Shown here: positions 28,175 to 38,027 of the stretch, in pieces
Position numbering within the stretch: the stretch's first letter is position 1
Layout of the letters: every line of letters starts with the position of its first letter
Assembly: GCF_026672545.1 (NCBI RefSeq)
Contig: NZ_JAPPRJ010000002.1
Span: 509,001 to 573,000 of the forward strand
Direction of reading: 5' to 3'
DNA length: 64,000 nucleotides
Origin: Rhizobium sp. SL86
GTDB taxonomy: Bacteria > Pseudomonadota > Alphaproteobacteria > Rhizobiales > Rhizobiaceae
Program-made: the position numbers and the translations under genes
Notes under the pieces: generated by a model
The model's database searches: none
Seen by the model: only the letters and a program-made list of their open reading frames with translations
What the model was told of the DNA's origin: nothing

Positions 28175-29071
28175 TCAGCGCCTGGAAAACTCGCGTGCCA
28201 GCGCCAGGAATGCTTTCATCCCGGCCGAGAGGTTTCGACGGCCGGGATAATAGAGGCACAGTCCTGGATAGGGTGGTGTCCACGCTTCCAGCACGCGAAC
28301 GAGGCGCCCGGATTCGATATCGGTCAGGACTTCCTGTTCAAAAATATATCCGATGCCGGTGCCCTTGATCAGGGCGGTTCTGACAAGGCTCGCCTCATCA
28401 AGCGTGATCTGGCCCCGGACATCGACGTGCACGGTTTCGCCGTCTTTCTCGAACCGCCACCGAAACAGCGAACCGTCGGGCAGGCGGACGCGGATACATC
28501 GGTGATTGAGAAGATCAGGAGGAACCAAAGGCATACCGTAGCGCGCGATGTAATCGGCTGAGGCGACGACGGCATGCCGTTGCGGCCGGCCGAGCGAAAC
28601 GGCAATCATGTCGCTCGGAACGAGGCTCGCAACCCGCACGCCGAGATCGAAGCCATCTCTGACGATATCGACCATCCTGCCCTCGGTGACGATATCGACA
28701 TGCATGTCCGGGTACCGCTGCAGGAACTCGAGCACGAGCGGCGTAATGATGGCGCGGGCGGCGAAGGGGGCCGCATTGATCCTTATGGTCCCGGACGGGG
28801 TCTCCCGGTGGGAGCTCACCGCTTCGAGCGCCGCGTAGATATCCTGCAGCGAAGGCGCGATCTGTTCGACGAAGAGCTTGCCGGCATCGGTCAGCGAGAC
28901 GCTGCGGGTGGTTCTGTTGAAGATGCGCACACCGAGACTGGCCTCAAGCCTGGCAATCGTATGGCTGAGTGCTGTGGTCGACATGCCAAGCTCGATTGCT
29001 GCCGCGCGAAAGGTTCCCCGGCGGGCGATGGCAATCACCGCTTCCAGCTCTTTCAGGTTTGCCTGTTCCAT
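28175..29071 (-). CDS. LysR family transcriptional regulator
   Basis: 298-aa regulator of the CrgA/DmlR-like subgroup. HTH is near 18-37 ([20 protein letters not shown]) and it has the ATP-independent effector domain with [36 protein letters not shown]. Transcribed away from the SnoaL-like/SDR pair with a 101-bp gap. This LysR subgroup commonly controls a divergent oxidoreductase, which is what is seen here. Confidence 0.9.
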   Translation of the reverse strand: MEQANLKELEAVIAIARRGTFRAAAIELGMSTTALSHTIARLEASLGVRIFNRTTRSVSLTDAGKLFVEQIAPSLQDIYAALEAVSSHRETPSGTIRINAAPFAARAIITPLVLEFLQRYPDMHVDIVTEGRMVDIVRDGFDLGVRVASLVPSDMIAVSLGRPQRHAVVASADYIARYGMPLVPPDLLNHRCIRVRLPDGSLFRWRFEKDGETVHVDVRGQITLDEASLVRTALIKGTGIGYIFEQEVLTDIESGRLVRVLEAWTPPYPGLCLYYPGRRNLSAGMKAFLALAREFSRR

Positions 29072-29112
29072 TGTCCCGTTTCAGTCATCATTGCGTCCGG
29101 CTTTATCCTACT

Positions 29113-29122
29113 TATCGCGATA
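29113..29122. promoter_or_regulatory. candidate LysR operator
   Basis: TATCGCGATA, a perfect 10-bp palindrome, in the gap between the divergent LysR and SnoaL-like genes, about 51 bp before the latter's ATG. Position fits a LysR-type site, but one short palindrome is weak evidence. Confidence 0.35.
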
Positions 29123-29172
29123 GACGTCCAGCCTTATCTGTCCTGGAGCACACGCAAGCTTCGGAGACGAAC

Positions 29173-29493
29173 ATGGACCTGCCCGCTATCATTGCTCTTT
29201 ATTTTGACGCCGACGGTCGCGGAGACGCGGACGCCCTTTTGAACACTTTTGCGGCGGATGCCGTGGTCGAGGATGAAAACGCGCGGCATGAGGGAGAGGC
29301 TGTGATCCGCCGCTGGTGGACCGCAGCGAAAGAGGCCACGCAGTACATCGCAGAGCCGCTTGATGCGGTTAGGGACGGTGATGTCGTGCATGTCCGCGCC
29401 AATATTCGTGGCACCTTTCCCGGCAGCCCGATCACGCTAACCCACAGCTTTACCGTCAAGGACGACAAGATCGTCAAGCTGGAGATCCACTAA
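29173..29493 (+). CDS. SnoaL-like/NTF2-fold protein
   Basis: 106-aa protein of the SnoaL/NTF2-like cone fold: [32 protein letters not shown] followed by a beta-rich second half ([39 protein letters not shown]). Start is the ATG six bases after GGAG (29163-29166). The stop overlaps the SDR start by one base (TAATG). Such proteins pair with SDRs and LysR regulators in many proteobacteria. Enzymatic role unknown; it may be an isomerase/hydrolase-like or ligand-binding partner. Confidence 0.82.
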   Translation: MDLPAIIALYFDADGRGDADALLNTFAADAVVEDENARHEGEAVIRRWWTAAKEATQYIAEPLDAVRDGDVVHVRANIRGTFPGSPITLTHSFTVKDDKIVKLEIH

Positions 29494-30272
29494 TGGCAAG
29501 TTTTCTCAATCTTGAAGGCAAACGCGCCCTCATCACGGCCGGAACCAAGGGAACCGGGGCTGCCACCGTCAACCTGTTCCGGCAGATGGGCGCACATGTG
29601 CTGACGACTGCCCGCGGGCGCCCGGAAGACTTGCCGGACGACCTGTTCGTCGAAGCGGATCTCAGCACTGAGGCAGGATGCGCGACCGTCGCAGAGGTGA
29701 CGCGTCAACGTCTTGGCGGTGTCGACATCATCGTTCACATGCTGGGCGGTTCGTCCGCCCCGGGCGGCGGATTCGCGGCCCTGACGGAGCAGGAATGGCA
29801 AAAGGAACTGGCAATTAATCTTTTTCCTGCCGTACGACTGGATCGCCTCCTGGTCCCCGATATGGTGAAGCAGGCAAGCGGCGTGGTCGTGCATGTGACA
29901 TCGATCCAACACGTCCTGCCCTTACCGGAATCGACGACGGCCTATGCGGCCGCCAAGGCCGCTCTGTCCACCTACAGCAAGGCACTGTCGAAAGAGGTTT
30001 CGCCCAAGGGCGTTCGGGTTGTCCGGGTGTCGCCGGGCTGGATCGAAACGGAGGCCTCGGTCCATCTTGCCGAACGTCTTGCGAAGCAGGCAGGGACCGA
30101 TCTTGAGGGCGGCAAACGGATGATCATGGATGCACTGGGCGGCATTCCGCTCGGCCGTCCCGCAAAACCGGAAGAGGTCGCAAACCTGATTGCGTTTCTT
30201 GCGTCCGATCGCGCCGCATCGATCACCGGCACGGAGGTCACGATTGACGGCGGTACAGTGCCGACGGCCTGA
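29493..30272 (+). CDS. SDR family oxidoreductase
   Basis: 259-aa short-chain dehydrogenase/reductase. The cofactor loop is [13 protein letters not shown] (about 17-29), a variant of the usual TGxxx[11 protein letters not shown] replaces the NNAG motif, and the catalytic Tyr and Lys are in AYAAAKAAL near 150-154. The C terminus has [14 protein letters not shown], typical of the family. Translationally coupled to the SnoaL-like gene; probably under the divergent LysR. Substrate unknown. Confidence 0.88.
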   Translation: MASFLNLEGKRALITAGTKGTGAATVNLFRQMGAHVLTTARGRPEDLPDDLFVEADLSTEAGCATVAEVTRQRLGGVDIIVHMLGGSSAPGGGFAALTEQEWQKELAINLFPAVRLDRLLVPDMVKQASGVVVHVTSIQHVLPLPESTTAYAAAKAALSTYSKALSKEVSPKGVRVVRVSPGWIETEASVHLAERLAKQAGTDLEGGKRMIMDALGGIPLGRPAKPEEVANLIAFLASDRAASITGTEVTIDGGTVPTA

Positions 30273-30291
30273 AACGTAAGAATTGAAGAGA

Positions 30292-30319
30292 GATCGGCGG
30301 GGCGTTCCACCCGCCGATC
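30292..30319. terminator. hairpin terminator between convergent SDR and matB
   Basis: GATCGGCGGG / CCCGCCGATC forms a perfect 10-bp stem with an eight-base loop. The leftward (matB) side is followed by a pyrimidine-rich TCTCTTCAATTCTT stretch, so it works best for matB. No T-run on the + strand. Confidence 0.5.
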
Positions 30320-30417
30320 CGTGCAGCTTCGGCTGACCGCCATCGTCGTCAACCGCGCAATGAAGTTCCCGCCGCAGCACCGGAGACCGCGGGGGGAACG
30401 GCGATCGCGGTTCGGCC

Positions 30418-31929
30418 TTATGATCGGTAGAGGTCCGCATAGGTCTGGCGCAGGATGTTTTTCTGTACCTTGCCCATGGTGTTGCGGGGAAGCTCATCGA
30501 GAAACAGGATACGCTTCGGCTGCTTGTAGCGGGCAAGCCGTGGCTCCAGGTGCAAGAGGATCGCCTTTTCGTCGAGCGCGGCAGCTGGCTTGCGGATCAC
30601 GACGGCCGTCACCCCTTCACCGAGATCGGGATGCGGCACGCCGATCACGGCGCTTTCCTCGACGCCATCGATCTGGTCGATCTCGGTCTCGACTTCCTTC
30701 GGATAGACGTTATAGCCCCCCGAGATCACCAGGTCCTTGCCACGACCGACGATATGGACGTACCCGCGTTCGTCGATCCTGCCGAGATCGCCGGTAATGA
30801 AGAAACCGTCGTCGCGGAATTCCGCCTTGGTCTTCTCCGGCATGCGCCAGTAACCCTTGAAGACATTGGGCCCCTTCACCTCGATCATGCCGGTGTCACC
30901 ATCGACGATGGTTGCCCCGCTTTCGGGATCGGTGACGCGCAGCGAAACACCCGGAAGCGGAAAACCAACCGTGCCGGCAATGCGCTCGCCGTCGTAGGGG
31001 TTGGAGGTGTTCATGTTGGTTTCGGTCATGCCGTAACGTTCGAGAATGGCCTGGCCGGTCATCGCTTCAAACTGGCGATGGGTCTCGGCCAGCAGCGGGG
31101 CCGAACCGGAGATGAACAGCCGCATCCTGGCCGTTGCCTCGCGCGTCAGACGGGGCGACTGGACGAGGCGGACATAGAAGGTCGGCACGCCCATCATGAC
31201 GGTCGCGGTAGCCATCAGGTCAAGCGCTTCTTCCGCATCGAATTTCGGCAGGAAATACATGGAAGCGCCGGAGATCAGCGTCACGTTCGAGGCGACGAAC
31301 AGGCCGTGCGTGTGGAAGATCGGCAAAGCATGGATCAGCCGGTCGGCGCTGGTGAAGCGCCAGTATTCGCGAAGGGTGAGGGCGTTCGACAGGAGATTGT
31401 CATGCGTCAGCATGGCGCCTTTCGAACGGCCTGTCGTTCCGGAGGTGTAGAGAATGGCCGCAAGATCATCCGGACCGCGCGCGATATCGGTGAATTCGGT
31501 TGGTGCACCGGCCGCGGCCTCCATCAGCGAGCCGCCGCCCTTGTCATCCAGAGTTTCGACGCGGGCACCGTGAGTGGCCGCAATCGGTTCCAGCCCTTCG
31601 CGGGATTTCGGGCTTGAGACCACGAGGCGCGGTTCCGCATCACCGATGAAATAGTCGAGTTCCGCAAGCGTGTAGGCCGTGTTGAGCGGCAGGTAGACCG
31701 CACCCGCCCGTACGCAGGCGAGATAGAGCATCAGCGCCTCCGGGCTCTTCTCCACCTGAACGGCGACGCGATCACCGGGAGTGACGCCCAAGCCGACGAG
31801 CGTGTTGGCGAGCCGCCCGGACAGCGACAGCATGTCGCCGTAGGACCATGTCTGCCCCGCCTTTGTCTCGATGAACGGCGCCTCTGGCTGAACCCCTTTC
31901 CGGATCGCGTCGAAAAGATGGTTGCTCAT
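30418..31929 (-). CDS. matB: malonyl-CoA synthetase
   Basis: Acyl-CoA ligase (503 aa) of the ANL superfamily that makes malonyl-CoA from malonate, CoA and ATP. AMP-binding motif LYTSGTTGRSKGAML is near residues 162-176. MatB-type sequences GRSKGAMLTHDNLLSNA, LERYGMTETNMNTSNPYDGERIAGTVG and the late PRNTMGKVQKNILRQ with its catalytic lysine are present. The gene start overlaps the malonyl-CoA decarboxylase stop by four bases (ATGA). Together MatB and MatA convert malonate to acetyl-CoA. Confidence 0.95.
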   Translation of the reverse strand: MSNHLFDAIRKGVQPEAPFIETKAGQTWSYGDMLSLSGRLANTLVGLGVTPGDRVAVQVEKSPEALMLYLACVRAGAVYLPLNTAYTLAELDYFIGDAEPRLVVSSPKSREGLEPIAATHGARVETLDDKGGGSLMEAAAGAPTEFTDIARGPDDLAAILYTSGTTGRSKGAMLTHDNLLSNALTLREYWRFTSADRLIHALPIFHTHGLFVASNVTLISGASMYFLPKFDAEEALDLMATATVMMGVPTFYVRLVQSPRLTREATARMRLFISGSAPLLAETHRQFEAMTGQAILERYGMTETNMNTSNPYDGERIAGTVGFPLPGVSLRVTDPESGATIVDGDTGMIEVKGPNVFKGYWRMPEKTKAEFRDDGFFITGDLGRIDERGYVHIVGRGKDLVISGGYNVYPKEVETEIDQIDGVEESAVIGVPHPDLGEGVTAVVIRKPAAALDEKAILLHLEPRLARYKQPKRILFLDELPRNTMGKVQKNILRQTYADLYRS

Positions 31930-33356
31930 GCACGGAACTCCCTGTTGTTGTTTCGGACCGGGCGGTCCTGTTGGCTGTTATGTGGCGACCCGGCAAGCGG
32001 CACGAGCGCGCGCACGGTGCGATCGGCCGGTACATACTTGCGCACCGAGGGCGCCGCAACCACTTCGCCGCGCGCGGCAAAGGCTTCGTGGTTCGCTTCG
32101 ATATCGTCGAGTTTGTAGAGATAGTTGACCATCAGTCCAAAGGACTGGCGCATCGCGCGGGGGGATCTGTCCCCGAGAAAATTCAGCCGTTCGAGCCGGG
32201 CGCCATTGCCGAGATGGAAACGGGCGACCGGATCGAGCACGCGGCCGTTGCGATCCCTGGCCTTCAGGAAGTACCAGGCCGCGGCGGTGGTGAGCACCGG
32301 CTGGATGGCCTGGACACGCTCGACATCCTCTGCCCAGTCGTCGCTGTCGAGAATGGCGAGCCTGTCCTGGTCCTGGCGGGTCAGGATGTCGCTTGCTTCC
32401 GCCTTTCGTTCGGTCGACAGCCACGCGGCAAAACCGGGTACCGGGGAAAGCGTGACGAAGGTCGAGAGCTTGGGAAACTCCCGCCGAAGGTCTTCCACCA
32501 CCTGCTTGATCAGGAAGTTGCCGAAGGAGATGCCGCGCAGGCCCTCCTGGCAGTTGGAGATTGAATAGAAGACGGCGGTGGTCGCCTCACCGGCGGGCAC
32601 GGTCTCGCGGCCATCGGTCAGAACCTCGCTGATGGAGGCCGGCATGTGGCGGGTCAGCGCCACCTCGACGAAGATCAGCGGATCATCGGCGAGCTGCGGA
32701 TGGAAAAAGGCAAAGCAGCGCCGGTCCTCCGGGGCAAGCCGCATCCGCAATTCTTCCCAGCTGCCGATGTGATGGACCGCTTCGTAACGGATGATTTTTT
32801 CCAGAATGTCCGCCGGTGTCGACCAGTTGATCTGTTTCAGCATCAGAAAACCGCGATTGAACCAGGAGGCAAAAAGGTGGCTGAAATCGGCATCCAGCGC
32901 CTCCAGATCCGGGCTTTCGCGCTTCAGGCCGAGCAGGGTTTCCCGCATCCGCACAAGCGCTGCCGTGCCATTTGGTGCAAGGTTCAGACGCCGGATCAAC
33001 TCCTGCCGCAGCGGTTCTGCCGCCACATGCAGTTCCAGCAGCGTCCTGGCGGTGGGGTCCGTCTGATAGGCGCCAATGGCCTTTTCGAGTCTCTCCGTGT
33101 CCGGTCCGAAACGCGTGACGAGCAGATGCAGGAAGTCGCGCTTCTGGCCTGCCTCCAGCATCTGCCAGTTGACCAGTATATCGCGTGCCAACGCCATGCC
33201 GGAGGCTTCCCCCCGGCTGGAGAGCAGCGCCTCGCACAGCTGCTCCATCACCTTCAGCGGATCGGAGGTGTTGACCTTCGGGTTGGAAAACAAGAGCCGC
33301 TTACCGCGATCGGTGATCGTCTGCAGCATGTCACCCAAGAAGGAGGTGGTGTTCAT
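31926..33356 (-). CDS. matA: malonyl-CoA decarboxylase
   Basis: 476-aa decarboxylase that turns malonyl-CoA into acetyl-CoA and CO2. MCD-family signatures are NREFLMLKQINWSTPADILEKIIRYEAVH-type helices around residue 190-220, FFHPQLADDPLIFVEVALT, STAVFYSISNCQEGLRGISFGNFLIKQV and FVTLSPVPGFAAWL. The start ATG overlaps the DctM stop by one base (TGATG), so a longer in-frame extension inside dctM is rejected. Part of the dctPQM-matA-matB operon. Confidence 0.94.
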   Translation of the reverse strand: MNTTSFLGDMLQTITDRGKRLLFSNPKVNTSDPLKVMEQLCEALLSSRGEASGMALARDILVNWQMLEAGQKRDFLHLLVTRFGPDTERLEKAIGAYQTDPTARTLLELHVAAEPLRQELIRRLNLAPNGTAALVRMRETLLGLKRESPDLEALDADFSHLFASWFNRGFLMLKQINWSTPADILEKIIRYEAVHHIGSWEELRMRLAPEDRRCFAFFHPQLADDPLIFVEVALTRHMPASISEVLTDGRETVPAGEATTAVFYSISNCQEGLRGISFGNFLIKQVVEDLRREFPKLSTFVTLSPVPGFAAWLSTERKAEASDILTRQDQDRLAILDSDDWAEDVERVQAIQPVLTTAAAWYFLKARDRNGRVLDPVARFHLGNGARLERLNFLGDRSPRAMRQSFGLMVNYLYKLDDIEANHEAFAARGEVVAAPSVRKYVPADRTVRALVPLAGSPHNSQQDRPVRNNNREFRA

Positions 33357-34669
33357 CAGACCGCTCCCATCATGTGATTGGGCAGCCAGGTGGCAATGCC
33401 CGGGAAGATGCAGAGAATGAGGATCGCCAGGAACATCACCAGCACATAGGGCAGGGCGCCCCACAACACGTCCTTCGTCGGCACCGTCGGCGCAATGGCG
33501 TTGATGACGAAGAGGTTGAGACCTATCGGCGGGGTGATGAGGCCGACTTCCATGTTGATCGTCAGGATGATGGCGAACCAGTAGGGATCAAAACCTGCCT
33601 GTGTCACGATCGGAAACAGCATGGGCGCCGTCATGACGATGACCGCAATCGGCGGCAGGAACATGCCGCAGACGAGCAGGAACACGTTGATGATGGCCAT
33701 CAGCACCCAGCGGTTGACATCGAGCCCGGCGATGACTTCGGCGACCGACTGGGTGATGTAGAGCGATGACAGCGCGAAAGCGAAAAGTTCGGCTGCGGCC
33801 ATGATCATCATGATCATCACGCTTTCGCGCATGGCTGACCCGAAGATGGTCGACACGGAGCGGAAACGGAACAATCGGTAGGCGAGGATCACGACCAGCA
33901 GTGTCAGGAAGGCACCGGCGCCGGCAGCTTCCGACGGCGTCGCGACGCCGCCGTACAACACATACAGCGTACCGGCGATGATCAGCAGGAAGGGCAGGAT
34001 ACGCGGCAGGCCGGCCAGCTTTTCCTTCAGTGTATAGCGGACGGCACGGGCGTCGAAATTGTAGCCCTTGCGTTTGCAGTCGATCACCGCCCAGATCATG
34101 AACATCACCGTCAGCATGATGCCGGGGATGACGCCGGCCATGAACAGGCGGCCGATCGAGGTCTCTGTCGCTATTCCGTAAACGATAAGCGTGACGGACG
34201 GCGGGATCAGGATGCCAAGCGTTCCACCGGCGGCAATCGATCCCGTCGCGACGGAATTCGGGTAACCGCGGTGCAACATTTCCGGGATGCCCATTTTGCC
34301 GATCGCGGCGCAGGTGGCGGGCGAAGAGCCGGTCATGCCGGAAAAGATGGCACAGGCGCCGATATTCGACAGCACAAGGCCGCCCGGCACCCGGTTCAGC
34401 CATCGATCGAGTGCCGTGTAGAGATCGGCTCCGGCCGGAGACGATGCAACGGCCGCCCCCATCAGCACGAACATCGGGATGGAGACATAAGCGAGGTTCG
34501 CGATGCCGGAAAACATCGTGTCGCCGAGAATATAGAAGATCGGCAGGCCGTTTTGCAGCACCAATGCCGCGACGGCCGAGAGCCCCAGGGCAAAGGCGAT
34601 CGGCATGCCGGTGCCCAGCAGCACGAAGAGCGAGGTAATGAGGAGCAGACCGGCGGACAAGGTGCTCAT
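33356..34669 (-). CDS. dctM: TRAP transporter large permease (DctM)
   Basis: 437-aa polytopic inner-membrane protein. Family features include the first segment LLLITSLFVLLGTGMPIAFALGLS, SIPMFVLMGAAVASSPAGADLY, ATCAAIGKMGIPEM and GTLGILIPPSVTLIVYG. The start ATG overlaps the dctQ stop by four bases. Uses a sodium gradient with DctQ and the binding protein. Linked by overlap to matA, so malonate is the likely substrate. Confidence 0.93.
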   Translation of the reverse strand: MSTLSAGLLLITSLFVLLGTGMPIAFALGLSAVAALVLQNGLPIFYILGDTMFSGIANLAYVSIPMFVLMGAAVASSPAGADLYTALDRWLNRVPGGLVLSNIGACAIFSGMTGSSPATCAAIGKMGIPEMLHRGYPNSVATGSIAAGGTLGILIPPSVTLIVYGIATETSIGRLFMAGVIPGIMLTVMFMIWAVIDCKRKGYNFDARAVRYTLKEKLAGLPRILPFLLIIAGTLYVLYGGVATPSEAAGAGAFLTLLVVILAYRLFRFRSVSTIFGSAMRESVMIMMIMAAAELFAFALSSLYITQSVAEVIAGLDVNRWVLMAIINVFLLVCGMFLPPIAVIVMTAPMLFPIVTQAGFDPYWFAIILTINMEVGLITPPIGLNLFVINAIAPTVPTKDVLWGALPYVLVMFLAILILCIFPGIATWLPNHMMGAV

Positions 34670-35223
34670 CGGGACGGCTCCTTCACGGAAACGGCGTGTG
34701 GCGGAATTGCGGAGGAGGTCTTCTCTGCCGGGTGACCGGCCAGCACGAACCCCATATCGAGAATCTTGGCGCTGTATTGCAGGCACAGAAGCGCGAAGCT
34801 GAGCGGCAGCGCCGACAGTGGGATCCACAAGGGCGGCGCCCACATGCTGGAATGACGCCAGTCGCCGGCCCATGCATCGTGAAACTGGATCCAGCTCGCT
34901 GCGAGCATGGCCGCGCAGAAGGTCAGGCCGCACAGGCTGCCGATCAGCTGGAGCCAGAGCCTGGCTCGATCACCAACCATCATCTCGACCACGTCAACGC
35001 CGACATGGCCATTCTTCAGCAGGACATAAGGTGCACCGAGAAACATCGCGACGGTCGCGGAAAACACGACGAAATCCGTCTGCCAGATGGTCGGCAGGGT
35101 AAAGACGTAGCGCAGGAAAATCATCTGGCATACGACGAGCATGGAGGCGACGATCAGCAGTGTGGCGATCACGGCAAAAGCGCGCGACAACTGACCGATG
35201 ACCCAGATATAGGCTTTCACCAT
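34666..35223 (-). CDS. dctQ: TRAP transporter small permease (DctQ)
   Basis: 185-aa membrane protein with four predicted helices. The LRYVFTLPTIWQTDFVVFSATVAMFLGAPYVLLKNGHVGVDVV stretch carries the usual TRAP small-subunit arrangement. Lies 70 bp after dctP and overlaps dctM. Confidence 0.9.
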   Translation of the reverse strand: MVKAYIWVIGQLSRAFAVIATLLIVASMLVVCQMIFLRYVFTLPTIWQTDFVVFSATVAMFLGAPYVLLKNGHVGVDVVEMMVGDRARLWLQLIGSLCGLTFCAAMLAASWIQFHDAWAGDWRHSSMWAPPLWIPLSALPLSFALLCLQYSAKILDMGFVLAGHPAEKTSSAIPPHAVSVKEPSR

Positions 35224-35293
35224 GAACAGAAATCCCTGATCGGACGGTGGAAAGACGAGCCGGTCGCCGGCTCGTCCCGCGACACGGAGGCCG

Positions 35294-36298
35294 TTACTTG
35301 ACGGCCAGCGCTTCCTCGATCAGCTTTTCACCGCCCGGAACCTTGGCGGCGAAGTTCTTGTAGGCCGACTGTTTGGCGATCGCGAGCCAGGCATCGTAAT
35401 CGGCCTTCGACATTTCGACCACCTCGACGCCTGCCTTCTTGAAGGTGTCGATCATCAACTGGTCGCCTTTGCGGACTTCCTCGTTGAAATAGGCCTCGGC
35501 TTTTTCGCCGGCGGCGAGGATTGCCTTCTGCTGATCAGCGTTCAACCCTTCGAAGATGCGCTTCGACATGAGAACCGGCTCGTACATGAACCACAGCGCG
35601 TTTTCTCCGGGGGCCGTCAGGCACTTTACCTGCTCGAACAGACGGTAGGAGACAAAGCTTGCCGATGAGGTGTTGGCCGCATCCAGAACGCCGGTCTGCA
35701 TGCCGGAATAGATTTCCGAAGACGGCATGGAGCCGATAGAGGCACCGGCGGCGGCCAGCATCTCTTCGAACGCCGGACCTGCTGCACGGATCACCTGCCC
35801 CTTCATCGTGTCGGGTGCCGTGATACAGCCCTTCTTCGAGGCAAAGGCGCCGGAAAGCCAGGCATCGGCGATGACGATTGCGCCCTGTTTTTCGATGATG
35901 CTCTTGATGTTCTTCATGAACGGCGAGTCATTCAGCCGCATGGCGCGGTCGAAATTGCCGACCAGTCCGGGCATCAGCGTTGCCGAAAATTCGGGGTGGC
36001 GACCGGACGCATAATCGAGCGGAAACGAGGTGATGTCGAGCAGGCCGCGGGTGACTGCGTTCCACTGGTCGTTCGGTTTAAACAGCGAGGAGCCGGGGAA
36101 CACCTGGATGGTGAGGCCGACCTTGGCCGCCGCGACCTCCCGGGCGATCAACTGGACCATTTCGTCGCGGATATCCCCTTTGCCTCCGGGAAACTGGTGT
36201 GATGCCTTCAGGATGGTCTCCGCCTGTGCGGCCGAAGACGAGATGACGGTCGCGGCAAGAGCCGCGCCGAACGCAAGAATGCGGGCGTAACGTTTCAT
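35294..36298 (-). CDS. dctP: TRAP transporter substrate-binding protein (DctP), probable malonate binder
   Basis: 334-aa periplasmic binding protein with a Sec signal peptide (about 1-26, ending AQA-ETILKASHQFPGG). DctP features include MPGLVGNFDRAMRLND, the AFASKKGCITAPDTMKGQVIRAAGP domain with the conserved Arg that salt-bridges a carboxylate, and SSEIYSGMQTGVLDAANTS. The start follows AGGGAGGA. First gene of the malonate operon, divergent from matR. Confidence 0.93.
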   Translation of the reverse strand: MKRYARILAFGAALAATVISSSAAQAETILKASHQFPGGKGDIRDEMVQLIAREVAAAKVGLTIQVFPGSSLFKPNDQWNAVTRGLLDITSFPLDYASGRHPEFSATLMPGLVGNFDRAMRLNDSPFMKNIKSIIEKQGAIVIADAWLSGAFASKKGCITAPDTMKGQVIRAAGPAFEEMLAAAGASIGSMPSSEIYSGMQTGVLDAANTSSASFVSYRLFEQVKCLTAPGENALWFMYEPVLMSKRIFEGLNADQQKAILAAGEKAEAYFNEEVRKGDQLMIDTFKKAGVEVVEMSKADYDAWLAIAKQSAYKNFAAKVPGGEKLIEEALAVK

Positions 36299-36354
36299 GA
36301 TATTCCTCCCTTTGTTCCGGCCTCCCAACCGGCATGTCGAAATGTGCGCTCATC

Positions 36355-36385
36355 TTGCGTACGATGTCAATAATCTTGTATACAA
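36355..36385. promoter_or_regulatory. MatR operator region
   Basis: TTGTATACAA (36376-36385) is a perfect 10-bp palindrome preceded by ATC. The string TCTTGTATACA matches what I recall of the MatR site of Rhizobium (TCTTGTATACACGA). A related TTGCGTACGA lies at 36355-36364, one helical turn pair upstream (21 bp). Both lie in the gap between the divergent dctP and matR starts, so MatR could repress both. Confidence 0.7.
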
Positions 36386-36415
36386 AAAGCATCAGAGGAT
36401 ATACGCGGATCAATC

Positions 36416-37087
36416 ATGTCGGAGAATGCCTTCTACAAGCTGCGCGACGAGATCGAGAACGGCATTGTGACCGGCGAGTTCGAGCCGGGTGAGCGCCTGG
36501 ACGAAATGCAGCTGGCGGCTCGTTTCGGCGTGTCACGCACGCCGATTCGCGAGGCACTGATGCAACTCAGCGCCATCGGTCTCGTCGAGATCCGGCCGCG
36601 TCGTGGCGCCTGCGTTGTCGATCACCCGCCGCAATATGTCTTCGAGATGTTCGAGGTGATGGGCGAGCTGGAGGCGATGGCCGGTGCGCTTGCCGCACGC
36701 CGGCACACGGATGCCGACAGGCAGGCCTTGTCGAGTTCGCATGAAGGCTGCCTTTCCTCTGCCGCAAGCGGCGACACGGATGCGTACTACTATGACAACG
36801 AGGTGTTTCACCACGCGATCTACGCCGCAAGCCACAGCGCTTTCCTGAAGGACCAATGCATTGCGCTGCATCGGAGACTGAGGCCCTATCGCCGTCTGCA
36901 ATTGCGGGTCCGCAATCGCATGCAGATCTCCGTCCGGGAACATGGCGCGATCGTCGAGGCGATCCTGGCGGGGGAGGCAGAGGAGGCGCGTGCGCTCCTG
37001 CGCAGCCATATTATCGTTCAGGGAGACCGGTTCAGCGACCTTGTTGCCGGCATCCAGTCGATGAAGATGCAGGCCAAGGCGCGATAA
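36416..37087 (+). CDS. matR: GntR family (FCD) regulator of malonate genes
   Basis: 223-aa GntR/FadR-type regulator. The winged HTH at about 30-60 reads MQLAARFGVSRTPIREALMQLSAIGLVEIRPRRGACV. The FCD domain follows with VFHHAIYAASHS and SVREHGAIVEAILAGEAEEARALLRSHI, carrying the metal/ligand histidines. Divergent from the dctPQM-matAB operon with a MatR-like palindrome between. By homology to Rhizobium MatR it probably releases the operator when malonate is present. Confidence 0.88.
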   Translation: MSENAFYKLRDEIENGIVTGEFEPGERLDEMQLAARFGVSRTPIREALMQLSAIGLVEIRPRRGACVVDHPPQYVFEMFEVMGELEAMAGALAARRHTDADRQALSSSHEGCLSSAASGDTDAYYYDNEVFHHAIYAASHSAFLKDQCIALHRRLRPYRRLQLRVRNRMQISVREHGAIVEAILAGEAEEARALLRSHIIVQGDRFSDLVAGIQSMKMQAKAR

Positions 37088-37121
37088 GATCGGCGCCGGC
37101 CAGAATGCCGACGACGTTCGC

Positions 37122-38027
37122 CTAGAGATAATCGGCCTTTGCTCTGCGTGATTCCTGCCGCATCAACTCAACAAATGCCTCACAACTCCAGGACAGCGCG
37201 GCGTCGGTCCTGGAAATGAGCCCATAGTCCGCCGGTTTTGCCGGGTGGAAGGGCCGCATGATCAGTCTGTCGCTCTGGAAAAACGATGCGATCAGTGTCG
37301 GCACGATCGCGATGCCGAGCCCCTGGGATGCACAGACACACGCCGTTTCCACGGAATGGACCTCGAGGCTGCAGCGGTAACTCGGAACCATCCGACGCAA
37401 TTCGTGCTCCAGCTCGTTGCGGTTGATGCGCTGCCGCCCCAGCAGGATCAGGTCGTTGCGGGCAAGATCGTTGACGTCGATGGTTTCCTTGGCTGCCAAC
37501 GAATGGCCGACCGGCATGACGCAGGTCGTGCCGCTGGAATAGAGCGATACCGCGTTGAAACCCGGTTCTTCCGGCGGCAGGCGCACGAAACCGAGATCGG
37601 CTGCCCGTCCCCGCACCATCCCTTCGATCGCCGCATAGGGCCCGCTCAAGATTTCGATCGTCACCCGCGGGTGATCGACCTTAAAGCGCGCCACGAGCGG
37701 CGGCAGCATGGTCGTTGCCAGGCTGTGGGGAAACGCCACGCGGATCAGGGCGTCTCCGAAGGCGCCGGTGCGGATATCGCCGATCTTCGTGCGCAGCTTC
37801 GCCATACTCTGCGAAACCTCTTCGACCTCTCCGGCGAGCAGAAAGGCTTCGGGTTTCGGTTTCAGTCGCCCTTTCTCGCGCAGGAAAAGCTCCCGGCCGA
37901 TCTCCTCCTCAAGGGCCGCAAGTTGACGGCTGATGGCCGACTGCGACAGCCCGAGCTGCGATGCAGCCGAGATCGTCGAGCCCGTATCCATGATCGTCTT
38001 GAAGATTTCCAACTGCTTGAAGTTCAT
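37122..38027 (-). CDS. LysR family transcriptional regulator
   Basis: 301-aa LysR protein. HTH near 18-37 (ISAASQLGLSQSAISRQLA), linker, then the effector domain (DALIRVAFPHSLATTMLPPLVARFKVDHPRVTIEIL). The N terminus MNFKQLEIFKTIMDTGS matches the family. It is divergent from the dipeptide-transporter operon starting at 38.2 kb and is therefore its likely regulator. It ends 34 bp from the convergent matR stop. Confidence 0.9.
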   Translation of the reverse strand: MNFKQLEIFKTIMDTGSTISAASQLGLSQSAISRQLAALEEEIGRELFLREKGRLKPKPEAFLLAGEVEEVSQSMAKLRTKIGDIRTGAFGDALIRVAFPHSLATTMLPPLVARFKVDHPRVTIEILSGPYAAIEGMVRGRAADLGFVRLPPEEPGFNAVSLYSSGTTCVMPVGHSLAAKETIDVNDLARNDLILLGRQRINRNELEHELRRMVPSYRCSLEVHSVETACVCASQGLGIAIVPTLIASFFQSDRLIMRPFHPAKPADYGLISRTDAALSWSCEAFVELMRQESRRAKADYL

